Shown here piece by piece: positions 25,220-34,501 of a stretch of DNA of 64,000 nt. This stretch comes from Candidatus Saccharicenans sp. (lineage in GTDB: Bacteria; Acidobacteriota; Aminicenantia; Aminicenantales; Saccharicenantaceae). Position numbers and translations under genes: made by a program. The first letter of the stretch is position 1. Every line of letters starts with the position of its first letter. The stretch spans positions 210,677 through 274,676 of the forward strand of contig JASEIU010000001.1 of NCBI GenBank assembly GCA_030017715.1. The letters run 5' to 3'. The notes beneath the pieces were generated by a model. It saw only the letters and a program-made list of their open reading frames with translations, was not told the origin of the DNA and searched no databases.

Positions 25220-27769
25220 TCAGGCTTTTCTTGTAAGATAGTCCGCCACTCTGGTGGCGATATTAAGGTAAGGATAGATTTCATAATTGGTTACTACCAT
25301 GTTGACCAATTTGTGAATTTTTTGGGTCAGGAGATCATCTCGACCCAATCGAACTGAAAGTTTTCCGATAGCGTAATGCAGGCGCCAGATTCTTTCTATC
25401 AGGATTTTATTCCTTGCCTTAAATTCTTTTTCCTGGTAGATGCTGTAAAGGATGTTTAACAGAGAGCGATGTATTTTCTTCTCATCTTGACCGTCTCCTT
25501 TGAGCAGTTCTTCCGTTAGCTCATATATTTCTTTTATTTTATGATAGGCAGACCAGGGCACGGGAGTTTCGAACAACGTCAAACGATTTCTTCCGCTGCC
25601 TTTGGAAAGCTCCACGGCTTCTCCCACCTTATCTGCTGCCTGATAGATGGGAAACTTCTTCGAGGGTGCATAATATATACCAGCGGATAAGGTTAGACGG
25701 TTACAGGTAAATTTTCTGAAATCCTGGTAGATTATCCAAGCCAGCTCATGAAGATCTGACCAGGGACCTATCAGGAATAGGTCGTCACCGCCAGAGTAAG
25801 CGATGTATATGTTGGCCGCAATTTGACGGGTTTCCGGACGGCTGTAGTCAGCAGATTTTTCGATCGATTTGATCTGGCTAAGCCGTCCCCCGAAATAAGC
25901 GGAGAGCATAAAACTTAACATTGAGATTCGGGAAATGGTTTTATTTTCTCCGAGCCCTTCTTTGAAGAGCCAGCCGAGGTTATCGACATCAGCCTTTAGA
26001 ACGCCCCATTTTTCTATTCCCTTTGCTTCTTCGGCCATTTTTTCCAGAGTTAGAATTATTCCATCCGGGGAATATGTTTTATTCGGGAGGAAGTAAAACC
26101 CACTGGTCCGTCCGGCAAAATCTGTAGAATTCAGTAAAAGAGCTCCCGGAAGATATCTGCTGTCTCCATCACTCCGGTCCTGGTATCTAGTGAATCTGGC
26201 TTCATATCCCAGCGCTGCTATCACCTCGTAGCAGTTGTTGAGGTTTTTCTGTTCTTCTGCTTGTTTAACAGACTTTACCACCAGAACTTCTGCGTCTTTC
26301 ATTTTTGTTGCCAGGTCGATCAGGCTGGTGCAGAAGGTGCAGATTTCTATTTCCTTGCCGGTCAGTTCCTGGCCACAGATGCTACAGCCCTTTTTTTCTC
26401 CCCCCTCATCAAATGGGCCAAAAATCTTTTCGTGCATGGATTGGCCGGCAGACAGATCAAGGAGTGAAGCAAATTTCCTTTTTTTGTTTTCATTGAGTCG
26501 GGTGCTTAGAGCATGCCAGCACTCGGCAAAATTTTCAATAAAATTAAGATAATTAACTTCCCACCAGGACAGCACGATGGAGAGTTTGCCCCGATGAGCA
26601 GCGAGCAGTATGGAATCAAATTTTTTCTGGATGGCTTTAAGCTTCTGCTCAAAATCATTCAGAGCCGGAATCAGAAGATAAAAATTCCCGCCTCCACAGT
26701 AAAGAAGGTTGGTTTCGGGCAGGTCAAATTCTTTAAGGATGCTTCTGGCCAGAACTTCCGAAATAAGCTGTATATAGAAGGAACGCGCTCGCAGCCCTTT
26801 CAGAGCTTTTTCGGAGGTAACCTCGTAGAGAAATGACTGGATTCCTGAGATATCTCCGCCTACCAGAGCGATATCGGCCCTGCTTAATACATCAGGAGTC
26901 TGCAGGCTGCTTTTATCTCTTTTTGCCTGGTTATAGCTGGAAATTTTTTCCAGCAGGGTTTCTATATCCTGCTGCCCGAGACGACCGGTCTGGATTAACC
27001 GATACAGACAGGCGGTTATGGCCGCAGTAGTCTTAAGATGATGGAATAGCGAGATGTCTGCCTTTTCTTTAAAGGCGGCCGAGGGAATAGTCAGAAGATA
27101 TTTCTGAAGCAAATAATAAAGCTGGGTAAGATAATTGTCATCAGTCCTCAGTCTTTTAAGCTCTGTGATAAAATCCTGCCAGAGCATTTGGTAATCCCGG
27201 CTGGCAAAAGCCTCTTCTTTTCGCACTACTGGAAAGAGGTTTTCCATTTTATCATCCAGCGGGGATAGCGGTATAAAATAATCATCCGGATTATTGCTGG
27301 CTGCCCCTTCCTGGCCGCTGGAGTTTTCTTTTGACATGTTGACAGGGCAGGTTTTGAGCTGGCTGAAAATCGAGAGCAGGGGCTCTGTTCGAGAATCGGT
27401 TTGCATATCGTCTTCCAATTCGATTCTTTCCCCGGAAGAAAGCCAGTCGGCCAGGGTTATAAGGCTGGCCAGGAGTTTATGGCGCTCATTACTGGCGTTT
27501 GCAGGAATATGATGAAGGGCGGCCAGATGACAGGCGTTATCCAGTTGGCGGGGCAGATATTCCCGGGAAAATTTCTCCGTCAGCGCAGCATGATAATATT
27601 TGTACCTGGGTTGATATTCGCTGCCGGTATTCCGGGTGTAGGTTTGAAGAGCAAATCCATCTCTTTCATCGGATGGTATGAGCTTGCCTCCGGCTCTTAA
27701 ATAGAACTTGCCAAGGTCGTGCAGAAATGAAGCGAATATAAGTTCTTCGAATTCAGTAAGCTTGTTCAT
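25220..27769 (-). CDS. cas10: Csm1/Cas10 with HD nuclease and GGDD cyclase
   Basis: Large subunit of the type III-A complex, 849 residues from ATG 27769 (an earlier in-frame ATG at 27784 overlaps the ribosome site AGGAAGG). The HD motif FLHDLGK lies at residues 16-22, with a second histidine pair ALHHIPA further on. A zinc-ribbon (CSICG ... CTFC) sits near residues 458-478. The cyclase motif SGGDD is at about residues 659-663. Both the DNase (HD) and the cyclic-oligoadenylate synthase should therefore be active, which fits the presence of a CARF RNase and a Csx3-like protein. Operator site D begins 63 bp from its start codon. Confidence 0.96.
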   Translation of the reverse strand: MNKLTEFEELIFASFLHDLGKFYLRAGGKLIPSDERDGFALQTYTRNTGSEYQPRYKYYHAALTEKFSREYLPRQLDNACHLAALHHIPANASNERHKLLASLITLADWLSSGERIELEDDMQTDSRTEPLLSIFSQLKTCPVNMSKENSSGQEGAASNNPDDYFIPLSPLDDKMENLFPVVRKEEAFASRDYQMLWQDFITELKRLRTDDNYLTQLYYLLQKYLLTIPSAAFKEKADISLFHHLKTTAAITACLYRLIQTGRLGQQDIETLLEKISSYNQAKRDKSSLQTPDVLSRADIALVGGDISGIQSFLYEVTSEKALKGLRARSFYIQLISEVLARSILKEFDLPETNLLYCGGGNFYLLIPALNDFEQKLKAIQKKFDSILLAAHRGKLSIVLSWWEVNYLNFIENFAECWHALSTRLNENKKRKFASLLDLSAGQSMHEKIFGPFDEGGEKKGCSICGQELTGKEIEICTFCTSLIDLATKMKDAEVLVVKSVKQAEEQKNLNNCYEVIAALGYEARFTRYQDRSDGDSRYLPGALLLNSTDFAGRTSGFYFLPNKTYSPDGIILTLEKMAEEAKGIEKWGVLKADVDNLGWLFKEGLGENKTISRISMLSFMLSAYFGGRLSQIKSIEKSADYSRPETRQIAANIYIAYSGGDDLFLIGPWSDLHELAWIIYQDFRKFTCNRLTLSAGIYYAPSKKFPIYQAADKVGEAVELSKGSGRNRLTLFETPVPWSAYHKIKEIYELTEELLKGDGQDEKKIHRSLLNILYSIYQEKEFKARNKILIERIWRLHYAIGKLSVRLGRDDLLTQKIHKLVNMVVTNYEIYPYLNIATRVADYLTRKA

Positions 27770-27831
27770 TGTTCCTTCCTTCATTTTTTATCATTACTTC
27801 TATAATTCAGTCGCCCCTCCGAATCAAGTGA

Positions 27832-27854
27832 AGAAACGTTTCGGAAACGTTTCT
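27832..27854. promoter_or_regulatory. Tandem palindromic operator, site D (upstream of csm1)
   Basis: Two perfect decamers GAAACGTTTC separated by one base, flanked by A and T. This is the best copy of the four. It lies between the stop of the CARF gene and the csm1 start and begins 63 bp from the csm1 ATG at 27769. Confidence 0.75.
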
Positions 27855-27887
27855 GTTCGGCCTAATAGGCATTAAAGCGCGCATCTT

Positions 27888-29039
27888 TTAATCTATATAA
27901 ATTTTATTTTTATCTATTTTTAGACCATACCGGGTTCCGGCATATTGCCGCTGGCTTGTTATTTTGCACAGGGAAGCCAGAGTTTCGTCTCCAAGCTGGC
28001 TTTCAATCTGTCTATTTATCTTACTGATGTATTGTCTTATTACTTCAGTCGGAATACCTGCTTTCCAGCGCGAGATGAAAGCAGTCCAGCGGAATTCCTG
28101 TCCTCCTATAATTTTTAAAAATTCTGATTTCAAGGAGTTGAGTTTAGCCGGCGCGAATAGCTCGGAAGTTTCAGCATAGCAAGCAGTACAATCCAGGCAG
28201 AATTTTTTTTCTGGACATTGACAATTATGAGTTTTCTGTTTCAGGAAGGCTGTATATATAAACAACAAAGTTGGGGTTAACTGGAAAAAAGAACCCCACA
28301 CCTCAAGTCGTCTTGTGGACAGCTTGGCTTTTATTTCAGGTTGCAGAAGTGAAAGCTCTATCTCAGTCTGACTTTCAGCTACCAGTTCTTTGAAAGATGC
28401 TGATTTGAGCTGAATTTTCTTGCCCAGCCGGATAAAAGGAAGGTCGATCAGGTGGATTTGAGCCTTATCTGTTGGCAGACTTAAAGTCTGTCCTTTGGTA
28501 TTTATAACAGTTAAAAAACGATTTTTTTTCGACTTATAAAAGAAATCAGGATGGGATTCAAATTCAGGCGGCGAAACTATGACATGATACAATTTATCCC
28601 AGGGCCGGCCGAAAAGTTGCAGGGCTGCCCCCAGGTAAAAACTCATTGTTTTTCTGCCCCCGGCTAAAGAACAGTGTAAGCGCAGTCTGTTGTTGCTGGC
28701 TTTTTCCCGGACGAATGAGGTTATTAGCTCAGCCATGGACTCATTGTCTTCTGTGGTCTTGATGTCGTCTATTTCTTCACCAGTGGCATTTCTTGGGATT
28801 AGAAAATTATCTTCCTTCAAAGATACCGGAACAATATTGTATTCATCGAACAAAGAAGCGAGAATATTTCGTTGAATCAGGGCTTTTCTGATTATGTCAC
28901 GGCCGGCGGTGGTGGTAATAATATAAATTTGATCGGGATAGACTGGTTTCTTCAAGGTGGCCAGAGCATAAATAGTTTCTGTGATTATCTGGGGTGACCC
29001 CCCTGCCACGAAGATTAAAATTTCTTCAAAATTCTTCAT
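27888..29039 (-). CDS. NE0113-type CARF-domain CRISPR-associated protein
   Basis: A 383-residue protein. The N-terminal CARF-like Rossmann fold has ILIFVAGGSPQIITETIYAL (the GxSPQ loop typical of the NE0113 family) and LHCSLAGGRKTMSFYLGAAL. A cysteine cluster CQCPEKKFCLDCTAC (about residues 275-290) may bind zinc. The C-terminus (TRYGLKIDKNKIYI) is reminiscent of the wing of a winged helix, but this is weak. CARF proteins sense cyclic oligoadenylates; this one could be an effector, a ring nuclease or a regulator. It lies upstream of csm1 on the same strand, separated by operator D. Confidence 0.75.
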   Translation of the reverse strand: MKNFEEILIFVAGGSPQIITETIYALATLKKPVYPDQIYIITTTAGRDIIRKALIQRNILASLFDEYNIVPVSLKEDNFLIPRNATGEEIDDIKTTEDNESMAELITSFVREKASNNRLRLHCSLAGGRKTMSFYLGAALQLFGRPWDKLYHVIVSPPEFESHPDFFYKSKKNRFLTVINTKGQTLSLPTDKAQIHLIDLPFIRLGKKIQLKSASFKELVAESQTEIELSLLQPEIKAKLSTRRLEVWGSFFQLTPTLLFIYTAFLKQKTHNCQCPEKKFCLDCTACYAETSELFAPAKLNSLKSEFLKIIGGQEFRWTAFISRWKAGIPTEVIRQYISKINRQIESQLGDETLASLCKITSQRQYAGTRYGLKIDKNKIYID

Positions 29040-29091
29040 TTGAAGATGAGTAATATATATACAAAGTAAGGTTCTTAGTCAATAAAAATAG

Positions 29092-29597
29092 AAACGGGGG
29101 ACACAATATCCATTTCCCAATTTCTCTGGAGGATTTCATGACTCAGGCCCCTTCGCAGAAACCGAGTGACGGATTGACACAATATCTACTTCCTGATTTG
29201 TCTGCTCGATTGCCTGACTCTGGATACTTGAGAGACGGATATTGGCAACCGGTTGAAGGTTCATAAAGTAGATAGGCTTGTGGTTTCCTGAGGACCCGGC
29301 TGTGAGGAAGCAAACGAGAAATACATAAGGCGAGCCTTCGCGGTGGCCTGCTTCGTTAAAACAAATCAAGAGCTTTTCCCGGCTTTTTATCGAGTAACAG
29401 GGCCAGGCGCAGGCAACAAATCAGGTAACATTAATCCGGACATTAGCCGGACATTACGGGTTTTCGAGTTTCCGAAAATATCAATCGGCCAGCCCGGGTT
29501 TTTAATTTGCCAAAAATAAAAATCGGCCAGGCAGAGTTTTCGAACATTCATGCCTTATGAGCAAAAATTGGGGAATTAGTATTGTGTCCCCCGTTTT
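29092..29597. repeat. MITE-like repeat with terminal inverted repeats, copy 1
   Basis: About 505 bp bounded by inverted ends: AAACGGGGGACACAATA on the left and its complement TATTGTGTCCCCCGTTT on the right. The interior is closely similar to the copy at 35444-35932, including GACTCAGGCCCCTTCGCA and AAGAGCTTTTC, and has near-repeats containing TTTCCGAAAATATCAATCGG. No transposase frame is present; the open frames inside both copies are not conserved as protein. It is probably a non-autonomous mobile element. Confidence 0.75.
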
Positions 29598-29617
29598 AAG
29601 CTCTTCTGGTCTAATTT

Positions 29618-31678
29618 TTATCCCTTAATTTTTAGGGAGCGGAAGACCAGGAACAAGCCCACAGCTGCCAGACCCGCAAGACTCAGCAGGTATGAAGGAT
29701 GAGCAAATACTTTAAGGAAGCCAACTTCAGCAAAAGCTAACGTGGCAAAGACTATTCCGATGATGGCTTCACCGGCTATCAGCCCTGAGGCCAGCAGTGT
29801 GCCCTGATTGCCGATCCTTTCTTTCTGCTCGGCGGGAAGCTTTCTGGCTTCAATCTGCTTTTCCAGGAGAGCTCTGAAAACCCCGCCCAAGAATATGGCA
29901 AATGAAGTATCGATCGGTAGATACATCCCGACGGCTATAAGCATCGGGCTTTTGACCTGCATCAGAATGAAAGCAAACCCCATGAACATGCCGGCTAAAA
30001 TCAGAATCCACTCAGTCTTCCTTTCAAAGATGCCGCGGGCGACAGCAGCCATCAGGCTGGCCTGGGGGGCGGGGATTTTCTCGCCGCCAAAACCGGCGCT
30101 GGTTTTCAGGATTTCATTCTGGTATTCGGGGGGCAGGCTTTTTATTTCCTCAAGGTTGTAAGTTCTCGCTTCGATATCCTTTATTCTCCCGTCGTAGGCT
30201 ATTTCGGTTATGCCGGCTTTTTCCAGTTCGCCGATTTTTGCCGCCACCGTCTGCTTGATATTTCCGAGATGCAGCACCGATAGCACGAAGAACATCACCA
30301 GCGCTGCTACGGTCACACCGAAGACGTCGCCGAGCTGCATCTTCCATGGGGTGCAGCCGAGAATGTGTCCGGCTTTTAAGTCCTGCATCATCTCGCCGGC
30401 CACAGAAACCGAAACGCAGGTAAAAGCTGCCACGATCAGGACGGCCGAGATTCCGCTGGCGCCGTGCAGCCCCATCAGGACCATGATGAAAGCCACTATG
30501 ATGAGGACGGAAACAGTGAGACCGCTGGTCGGATTGCTGCTGACGCCGATTATTCCTACCAGATAACCGGAAACGGCGGCGAAAACAAACCCCAGAATTA
30601 ACATCAACAGCACCGCCACCAGAGAGGCAGGCAAACTCTGGGCGTAACGCTGGAAGATGAAAAACACCAGGACTGAGATGGCTGTGGCGGCCATCAGGGC
30701 CCATCTGAGGTTGATGTCCTGGTCGGTTCGAGGAAGCAATTGAGTTTCGGCCTGGCTTCTTTTTGTCACCATGGCTAAGGAACGGGCGATTCCCTGAGCC
30801 AGGCTTTTTCTCATCTTGAAGAGAGTATAGAAGGCGCCTACCAGCATCCCGCCGATCGCAATGTAGCGGACATAATCGCGCCAGACCCGGGTGATTTCCG
30901 CCGTCCAGTCGGTTATAGCTCCGAGGTCCTGGTAGTTAAAGTAGAAGGCCAGGATCGGCGCCAGCAAACCCCAGGCTAAGACGCCGCCGCTAAAATTTAT
31001 AGAAGCCAGCCGGGGTCCGATGATAAAGCCCACACCCAGGAAGGCCGGGCTGGCTTCAGGTCCCCGGAACAGCAATTTAGCTTTACCCACTGAAGCCAGG
31101 CGCTGCCATTTCAGGGCGATGAATTTGAATTCAGTAAGGCAGGTAAAAAGCGCGCCGATAGCCATGCCCGAAAGCAGCAGCCCTGTTCCTCTGGCACCCT
31201 TCTGTCCGGCCTTGTGGATTTCTGAAGCGGCTACGGATTCCGGGAAGGGAAGTTCCGGGTCGTTGACCAGAATCCTTCTGGTGATGGTGACAAACATAAT
31301 GCCCAGCACAGCGCCAAGGATCAATATTAAAGTTGCTACCAGATAGTTCTGGATGCTGTAAAAAGGAAGCCAGATGCCTGTGATGAAAAAGGCGGGCAGC
31401 GTAAATATGGCACCTGAAGCGACGTTGCCGCCGATTGAGCCAATCGTTCTGGCAGCATTCTCTTCCAGGATCGTTCCCCTGAAGGCCTTGATAACGGCCA
31501 TCCCGATTACAGCTGTCGTGTAAGTGGCAGCGATGGTCATTCCGGCTTTCAGCCCGAGGTAGGCGTTAGCCGCTCCCATGAAGGCTGCCAGGATGACTCC
31601 GAGCAGGACTGCCCGCAGGGTGAATTCTTTGATGTTCACTCCCGGCGGAATTATTGGTTTTGAGGTGTGTCCTTCCAT
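29618..31678 (-). CDS. OPT family oligopeptide transporter
   Basis: A 686-residue integral membrane protein of the oligopeptide transporter family. It has more than a dozen hydrophobic helices, with the family motifs at the start (SFT-like FTLRAVLLGVILAAFMGAANAYLGL) and GSIGGNVASGAIFTLPAFF. A soluble insert lies at about residues 495-545. It probably imports peptides or metal-peptide complexes by proton symport. It is monocistronic and flanked by a MITE-like element on its 3' side. The start ATG follows a GGAGAC-type site. Confidence 0.9.
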   Translation of the reverse strand: MEGHTSKPIIPPGVNIKEFTLRAVLLGVILAAFMGAANAYLGLKAGMTIAATYTTAVIGMAVIKAFRGTILEENAARTIGSIGGNVASGAIFTLPAFFITGIWLPFYSIQNYLVATLILILGAVLGIMFVTITRRILVNDPELPFPESVAASEIHKAGQKGARGTGLLLSGMAIGALFTCLTEFKFIALKWQRLASVGKAKLLFRGPEASPAFLGVGFIIGPRLASINFSGGVLAWGLLAPILAFYFNYQDLGAITDWTAEITRVWRDYVRYIAIGGMLVGAFYTLFKMRKSLAQGIARSLAMVTKRSQAETQLLPRTDQDINLRWALMAATAISVLVFFIFQRYAQSLPASLVAVLLMLILGFVFAAVSGYLVGIIGVSSNPTSGLTVSVLIIVAFIMVLMGLHGASGISAVLIVAAFTCVSVSVAGEMMQDLKAGHILGCTPWKMQLGDVFGVTVAALVMFFVLSVLHLGNIKQTVAAKIGELEKAGITEIAYDGRIKDIEARTYNLEEIKSLPPEYQNEILKTSAGFGGEKIPAPQASLMAAVARGIFERKTEWILILAGMFMGFAFILMQVKSPMLIAVGMYLPIDTSFAIFLGGVFRALLEKQIEARKLPAEQKERIGNQGTLLASGLIAGEAIIGIVFATLAFAEVGFLKVFAHPSYLLSLAGLAAVGLFLVFRSLKIKG

Positions 31679-31930
31679 TCTCCGGTCTCCTTCTTGGTAT
31701 TTATAATTGTAGGCCCGAGGCCAGAGTAATCCCGCTGGCAGATTCTGGATTCCCCGCTATGATAAAGAAGTACCCTCTATCAAGTCAACTAAAAAAAGGC
31801 GACCCATTCTAAATTTGGTGATTGATACTCGTTCCTGACTGCTGCCTGATGACCGATTCAAGATATCTGGCGGCCAGGGTGGCGCGAAGCGGTCCTCCGA
31901 AAAATTAGCGGACACATATGTCAGGCGGTT

Positions 31931-32281
31931 TCAGGCACTGCCGCTCCGGTCGGGTTCGGGCTGATAGAGCAGATGACAGATGCCGGCGACCTGTTTCAGT
32001 TCCAGGATAAAAGCGATACCGGCGCCGGGTTTGTCCAGTTCGCCGGCTGTCACAATAGCCTCAAGAACCTTCTGGCTCAGGCTGGCCGGAACCACGATCA
32101 AAATTATCTCTTTTTCCGGTTCAACCGGTATGCCCAGAAGCTTCTTTCTCTCATGGACGCCCGTGCCCCGACCCATCAGAATAGTTCCGCCTTCGGCGCC
32201 AGCTTCACGAGAAGCCTTAATAATTTTTTCTGAATATCCCAAACGCACCATGGTCACGATTAAATCAAAAGTATTGTTCAT
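31931..32281 (-). CDS. P-II-like small regulatory protein
   Basis: A 116-residue protein. LIVTMVRLGYSEKIIKASREAGAEG, then ILMGRGTG and VEPEKEIILIVVP, follow the P-II / GlnK-like ferredoxin fold. The uridylylated T-loop tyrosine motif of classical GlnB is not evident. The start at 32281 is chosen from GAGGAGA just upstream; the longer open frame is an artefact of the neighbouring frameshift. It is last in an operon with DUF1538 membrane proteins and overlaps the upstream stop by 4 bp, so it probably gates that transporter. Confidence 0.75.
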   Translation of the reverse strand: MNNTFDLIVTMVRLGYSEKIIKASREAGAEGGTILMGRGTGVHERKKLLGIPVEPEKEIILIVVPASLSQKVLEAIVTAGELDKPGAGIAFILELKQVAGICHLLYQPEPDRSGSA

Positions 32282-32672
32282 TTCTTTCTCCTCGTTTTGG
32301 CCGAATAGATAAAACCAAAAATCATTATTGAAATGATCGGAGCCAGGGCCACCAGGGCTATCAATCCAAAGCCGTCCAGGACAGCGTTGCGATTTTCCAT
32401 GGCTCTGGCCAGCCCCACGGCCACAGCCATCACAAAGGTGACAGTCATCGGACCGGTGGCCACCCCCCGGAATCAAAGGCAATTGAGATGAAAGTCCGGT
32501 CAGAAAACGGCAGCAGAAGCAGCACTACCAGATAACCGGGTATTAAGAAATATTTAAGTGGCAGACCGAGCAGCAGCCGGGCCATCCCCAGGGCCACAAA
32601 CAGGGCTACTCCCAAAAACAGGGTAATTATTATGATTCTGGCCGGTATGGCCCCGCTGGAAGCTTTTTCCAC
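32278..32672 (-). pseudogene. DUF1538 membrane protein, second half, frameshifted
   Basis: Two overlapping frames join into one DUF1538 domain. The first ends SIAFDSGG and then goes out of frame; the second resumes ATGPMTVTFVMAVAVG. In the intact paralogue next door the same place reads AFDAGGVTTGPITVPF. The break is a run of six G at about 32468-32473 where seven would restore the frame. Either a real one-base deletion or a sequencing error. About five membrane helices are seen across both parts. This would be the partner subunit of the gene at 32673-33008. Confidence 0.75.
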
Positions 32673-33008
32673 TTAATAACTCATAATTCTGACGGCCGGC
32701 TCTGCCAGAGTGGCGACCAGGCCGAAAAGAAATCCGATCGGTATGATAATCCACCTGGCATCTATCTGGCTGAGCGTTTCGCCGATTTGATAACCGACGG
32801 GCAAAAATCCGACTTTCACTCCCTGAAGAAATAAGGTCAGGCCGATGAGGGTCAGGCAGATTCCTCTGATTACTTTTCCCAGGTATTCTTTCGGCAGGCG
32901 CAGAAAGAATACCTGAAATATGATGAAGATAATAAGAAGGGGTGCCAGAGCGATCAGGACTTCTAAGATGACCGGACCAAAATTCAAAAATTCCAGCAGC
33001 TCTCTCAT
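32673..33008 (-). CDS. DUF1538 membrane protein, N-terminal-half subunit
   Basis: A 111-residue protein with three to four hydrophobic helices. It includes VIRGICLTLIGLTLFLQGVKVGFLPVG and LFGLVATLAEPAVRIM, which match the first half of a DUF1538 unit (compare IIGLVVTMAEPDVRVL in the neighbour). It overlaps the upstream DUF1538 gene by four bases. As I recall, DUF1538 pairs (UmpAB) have been reported as two-component cation/proton antiporters; transport of a small cation here is inference. Confidence 0.7.
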   Translation of the reverse strand: MRELLEFLNFGPVILEVLIALAPLLIIFIIFQVFFLRLPKEYLGKVIRGICLTLIGLTLFLQGVKVGFLPVGYQIGETLSQIDARWIIIPIGFLFGLVATLAEPAVRIMSY

Positions 33009-33697
33009 CTGTAAATAATCCCCAGTAGCATCACGCTGACGATCGGCCCGATGGAGGCAATTCCGATGATGCCAAAACCATCCTTAATGGCGGATTTTCC
33101 TCCGAGAACCGAGACGACCCCTATGCCGAGCGACAGGATGAATGGCACGGTTATCGGACCGGTGGTAACCCCGCCGGCGTCAAAGGCCACCGGCACTAAC
33201 TCGGGCGGGACAAAGAAGGAAAGAATCAGAACAGCTATATAACCAGCAAGGAGCACAATCGCTATGTTTATGCCCAGAAAAATTCGCAGAATGGCCAGAC
33301 TCACCGCAATTCCCACGCCCAGGGCCACCGCTAAGATCAGCACACTCCGGTTTATTTCGCCGCCCGAAACCAGGTCTACCTGGAAAGCCAGAACTCTGAC
33401 ATCCGGTTCAGCCATGGTTACCACCAGTCCGATTATGCAGGACGCGATGAGAATTATGGCGAAGGGCATCTTCTGGGGAAGCTCGGCTCCGATGGCTTCA
33501 CCGATTGGCAGCAGACTTATTCTGGCCCCGTGCAGAAAAAGCAGCATCCCGGCCATGACCATAACTGAGCCGATCAGAAAACGCAGCACTGAAACTAAGG
33601 GAAGGGATAGAAAGGTGAATTGCAGAATAAGAACCAGTATTACAATCGGCAGGACAGCCTGAATTACTTCCGATAGCCGCTTGTTTGCCTCTTTCAT
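33005..33697 (-). CDS. DUF1538 family membrane protein, full-length
   Basis: About 230 residues from ATG 33697. A GTG at 33736 is possible but lies in a repeat remnant, and neither start has a clear ribosome site. It contains both halves of the DUF1538 pattern: LIGSVMVMAGMLLFLHGARISLLPIGE, LVVTMAEPDVRVLAFQ, then AFDAGGVTTGPITVPFILSLG. About six to seven membrane helices. It heads an operon of three DUF1538 pieces and a P-II-like gene. Confidence 0.75.
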   Translation of the reverse strand: MKEANKRLSEVIQAVLPIVILVLILQFTFLSLPLVSVLRFLIGSVMVMAGMLLFLHGARISLLPIGEAIGAELPQKMPFAIILIASCIIGLVVTMAEPDVRVLAFQVDLVSGGEINRSVLILAVALGVGIAVSLAILRIFLGINIAIVLLAGYIAVLILSFFVPPELVPVAFDAGGVTTGPITVPFILSLGIGVVSVLGGKSAIKDGFGIIGIASIGPIVSVMLLGIIYR

Positions 33698-33721
33698 CGT
33701 CAGCTTGTTAATGAGTATATT

Positions 33722-33985
33722 AAAAACCGGAGACACAATCCATATTTACTGATTTTTCACTCCTGAAAAACGGGGGACATAATATCAGTTTCCTGGCTTA
33801 TCCGCCTGACTTCATCACTTCGGATCCAAAGAGCTGGTTATAGGTAACTAACAGAGAACCAGGAAAAAGCCCGCGGTTTCTCTGGAGCGCCACTGCGAGG
33901 TAGAAATTATGAAATATAGAAGGTGTCCGGGGTTTTGGATTACGGGCTATATGCTTCCCGGGGAAAAATTGGGGAATGAGTATCA
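33722..33985. repeat. Degenerate relative of the GGGGGACACAATA repeat
   Basis: Contains two imperfect left ends (CCGGAGACACAATC and ACGGGGGACATAATATC) and an inner end motif AAAAATTGGGGAATGAGTAT like the right part of the full copies. No coding potential. The rest of the gap up to 34088 shows nothing else. Confidence 0.5.
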
Positions 33986-34088
33986 GCTTCTTCTTTAATT
34001 GCAACCTGGTTCATCTTCGGGTCGTCCAAATGGTGAGATTGAAAAATGCGTATTGAATTTTATTTAACAAAAAGATAAGGAGGAAAAG

Positions 34089-34487
34089 ATGGACAGCAAT
34101 CTTTCATGGAGCAACCCATTAATAGTAATTCTCTGGGTTTTTGGCTGGGCGGCTTTTGTCCTGATCATCATCTGGATTAATCAGCGAAAAAGACAAAAGG
34201 TTCTTGACCTGATTCATAAAGAAAGGCTGGCCGCTATAGAGAAAGGGCTTCCATATCCCGAATGGCCGGACTATCATATCAACGGCGAGGGCAAAAACCA
34301 GGAGAATCCAAAAGGCACCCTGGGGGCCGGAATAATCCTGGCTATGATAGGCATTGGTATGACCTTGATGTTTTATCTCTGGCCGTCTCTGAGGATTCTC
34401 TGGCCGGTCGGGCTGGTTATCGTTTTCACCGGTCTTGGTGTGATGATTTCGTTTTTTGTAACCCGTGGCAAAGAGAAAAAAAGCTAA
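34089..34487 (+). CDS. Small three-helix membrane protein (DUF6249-like)
   Basis: A 132-residue protein. A membrane helix at about residues 9-28 is followed by a charged segment with VLDLIHKERLAAIEKGLPYP, a motif seen in small membrane proteins beside ECF sigma factors, then two more helices (about 77-95 and 101-122). A ribosome site AAGGAGG precedes the ATG. It is the first gene of an apparent operon with an ECF sigma factor and an anti-sigma-like protein. Confidence 0.65.
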   Translation: MDSNLSWSNPLIVILWVFGWAAFVLIIIWINQRKRQKVLDLIHKERLAAIEKGLPYPEWPDYHINGEGKNQENPKGTLGAGIILAMIGIGMTLMFYLWPSLRILWPVGLVIVFTGLGVMISFFVTRGKEKKS

Positions 34488-34501
34488 GCTGGATTTATAA
34501 A

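Noticed and set aside
8720-29039. Type I or type III-B assignment of the CRISPR locus
   Set aside because: Csm1, Csm2, Csm3, Csm4 and Csm5 are recognised in order; no Cas3, Cas5/Cas7/Cas8 set or Cmr proteins are present.
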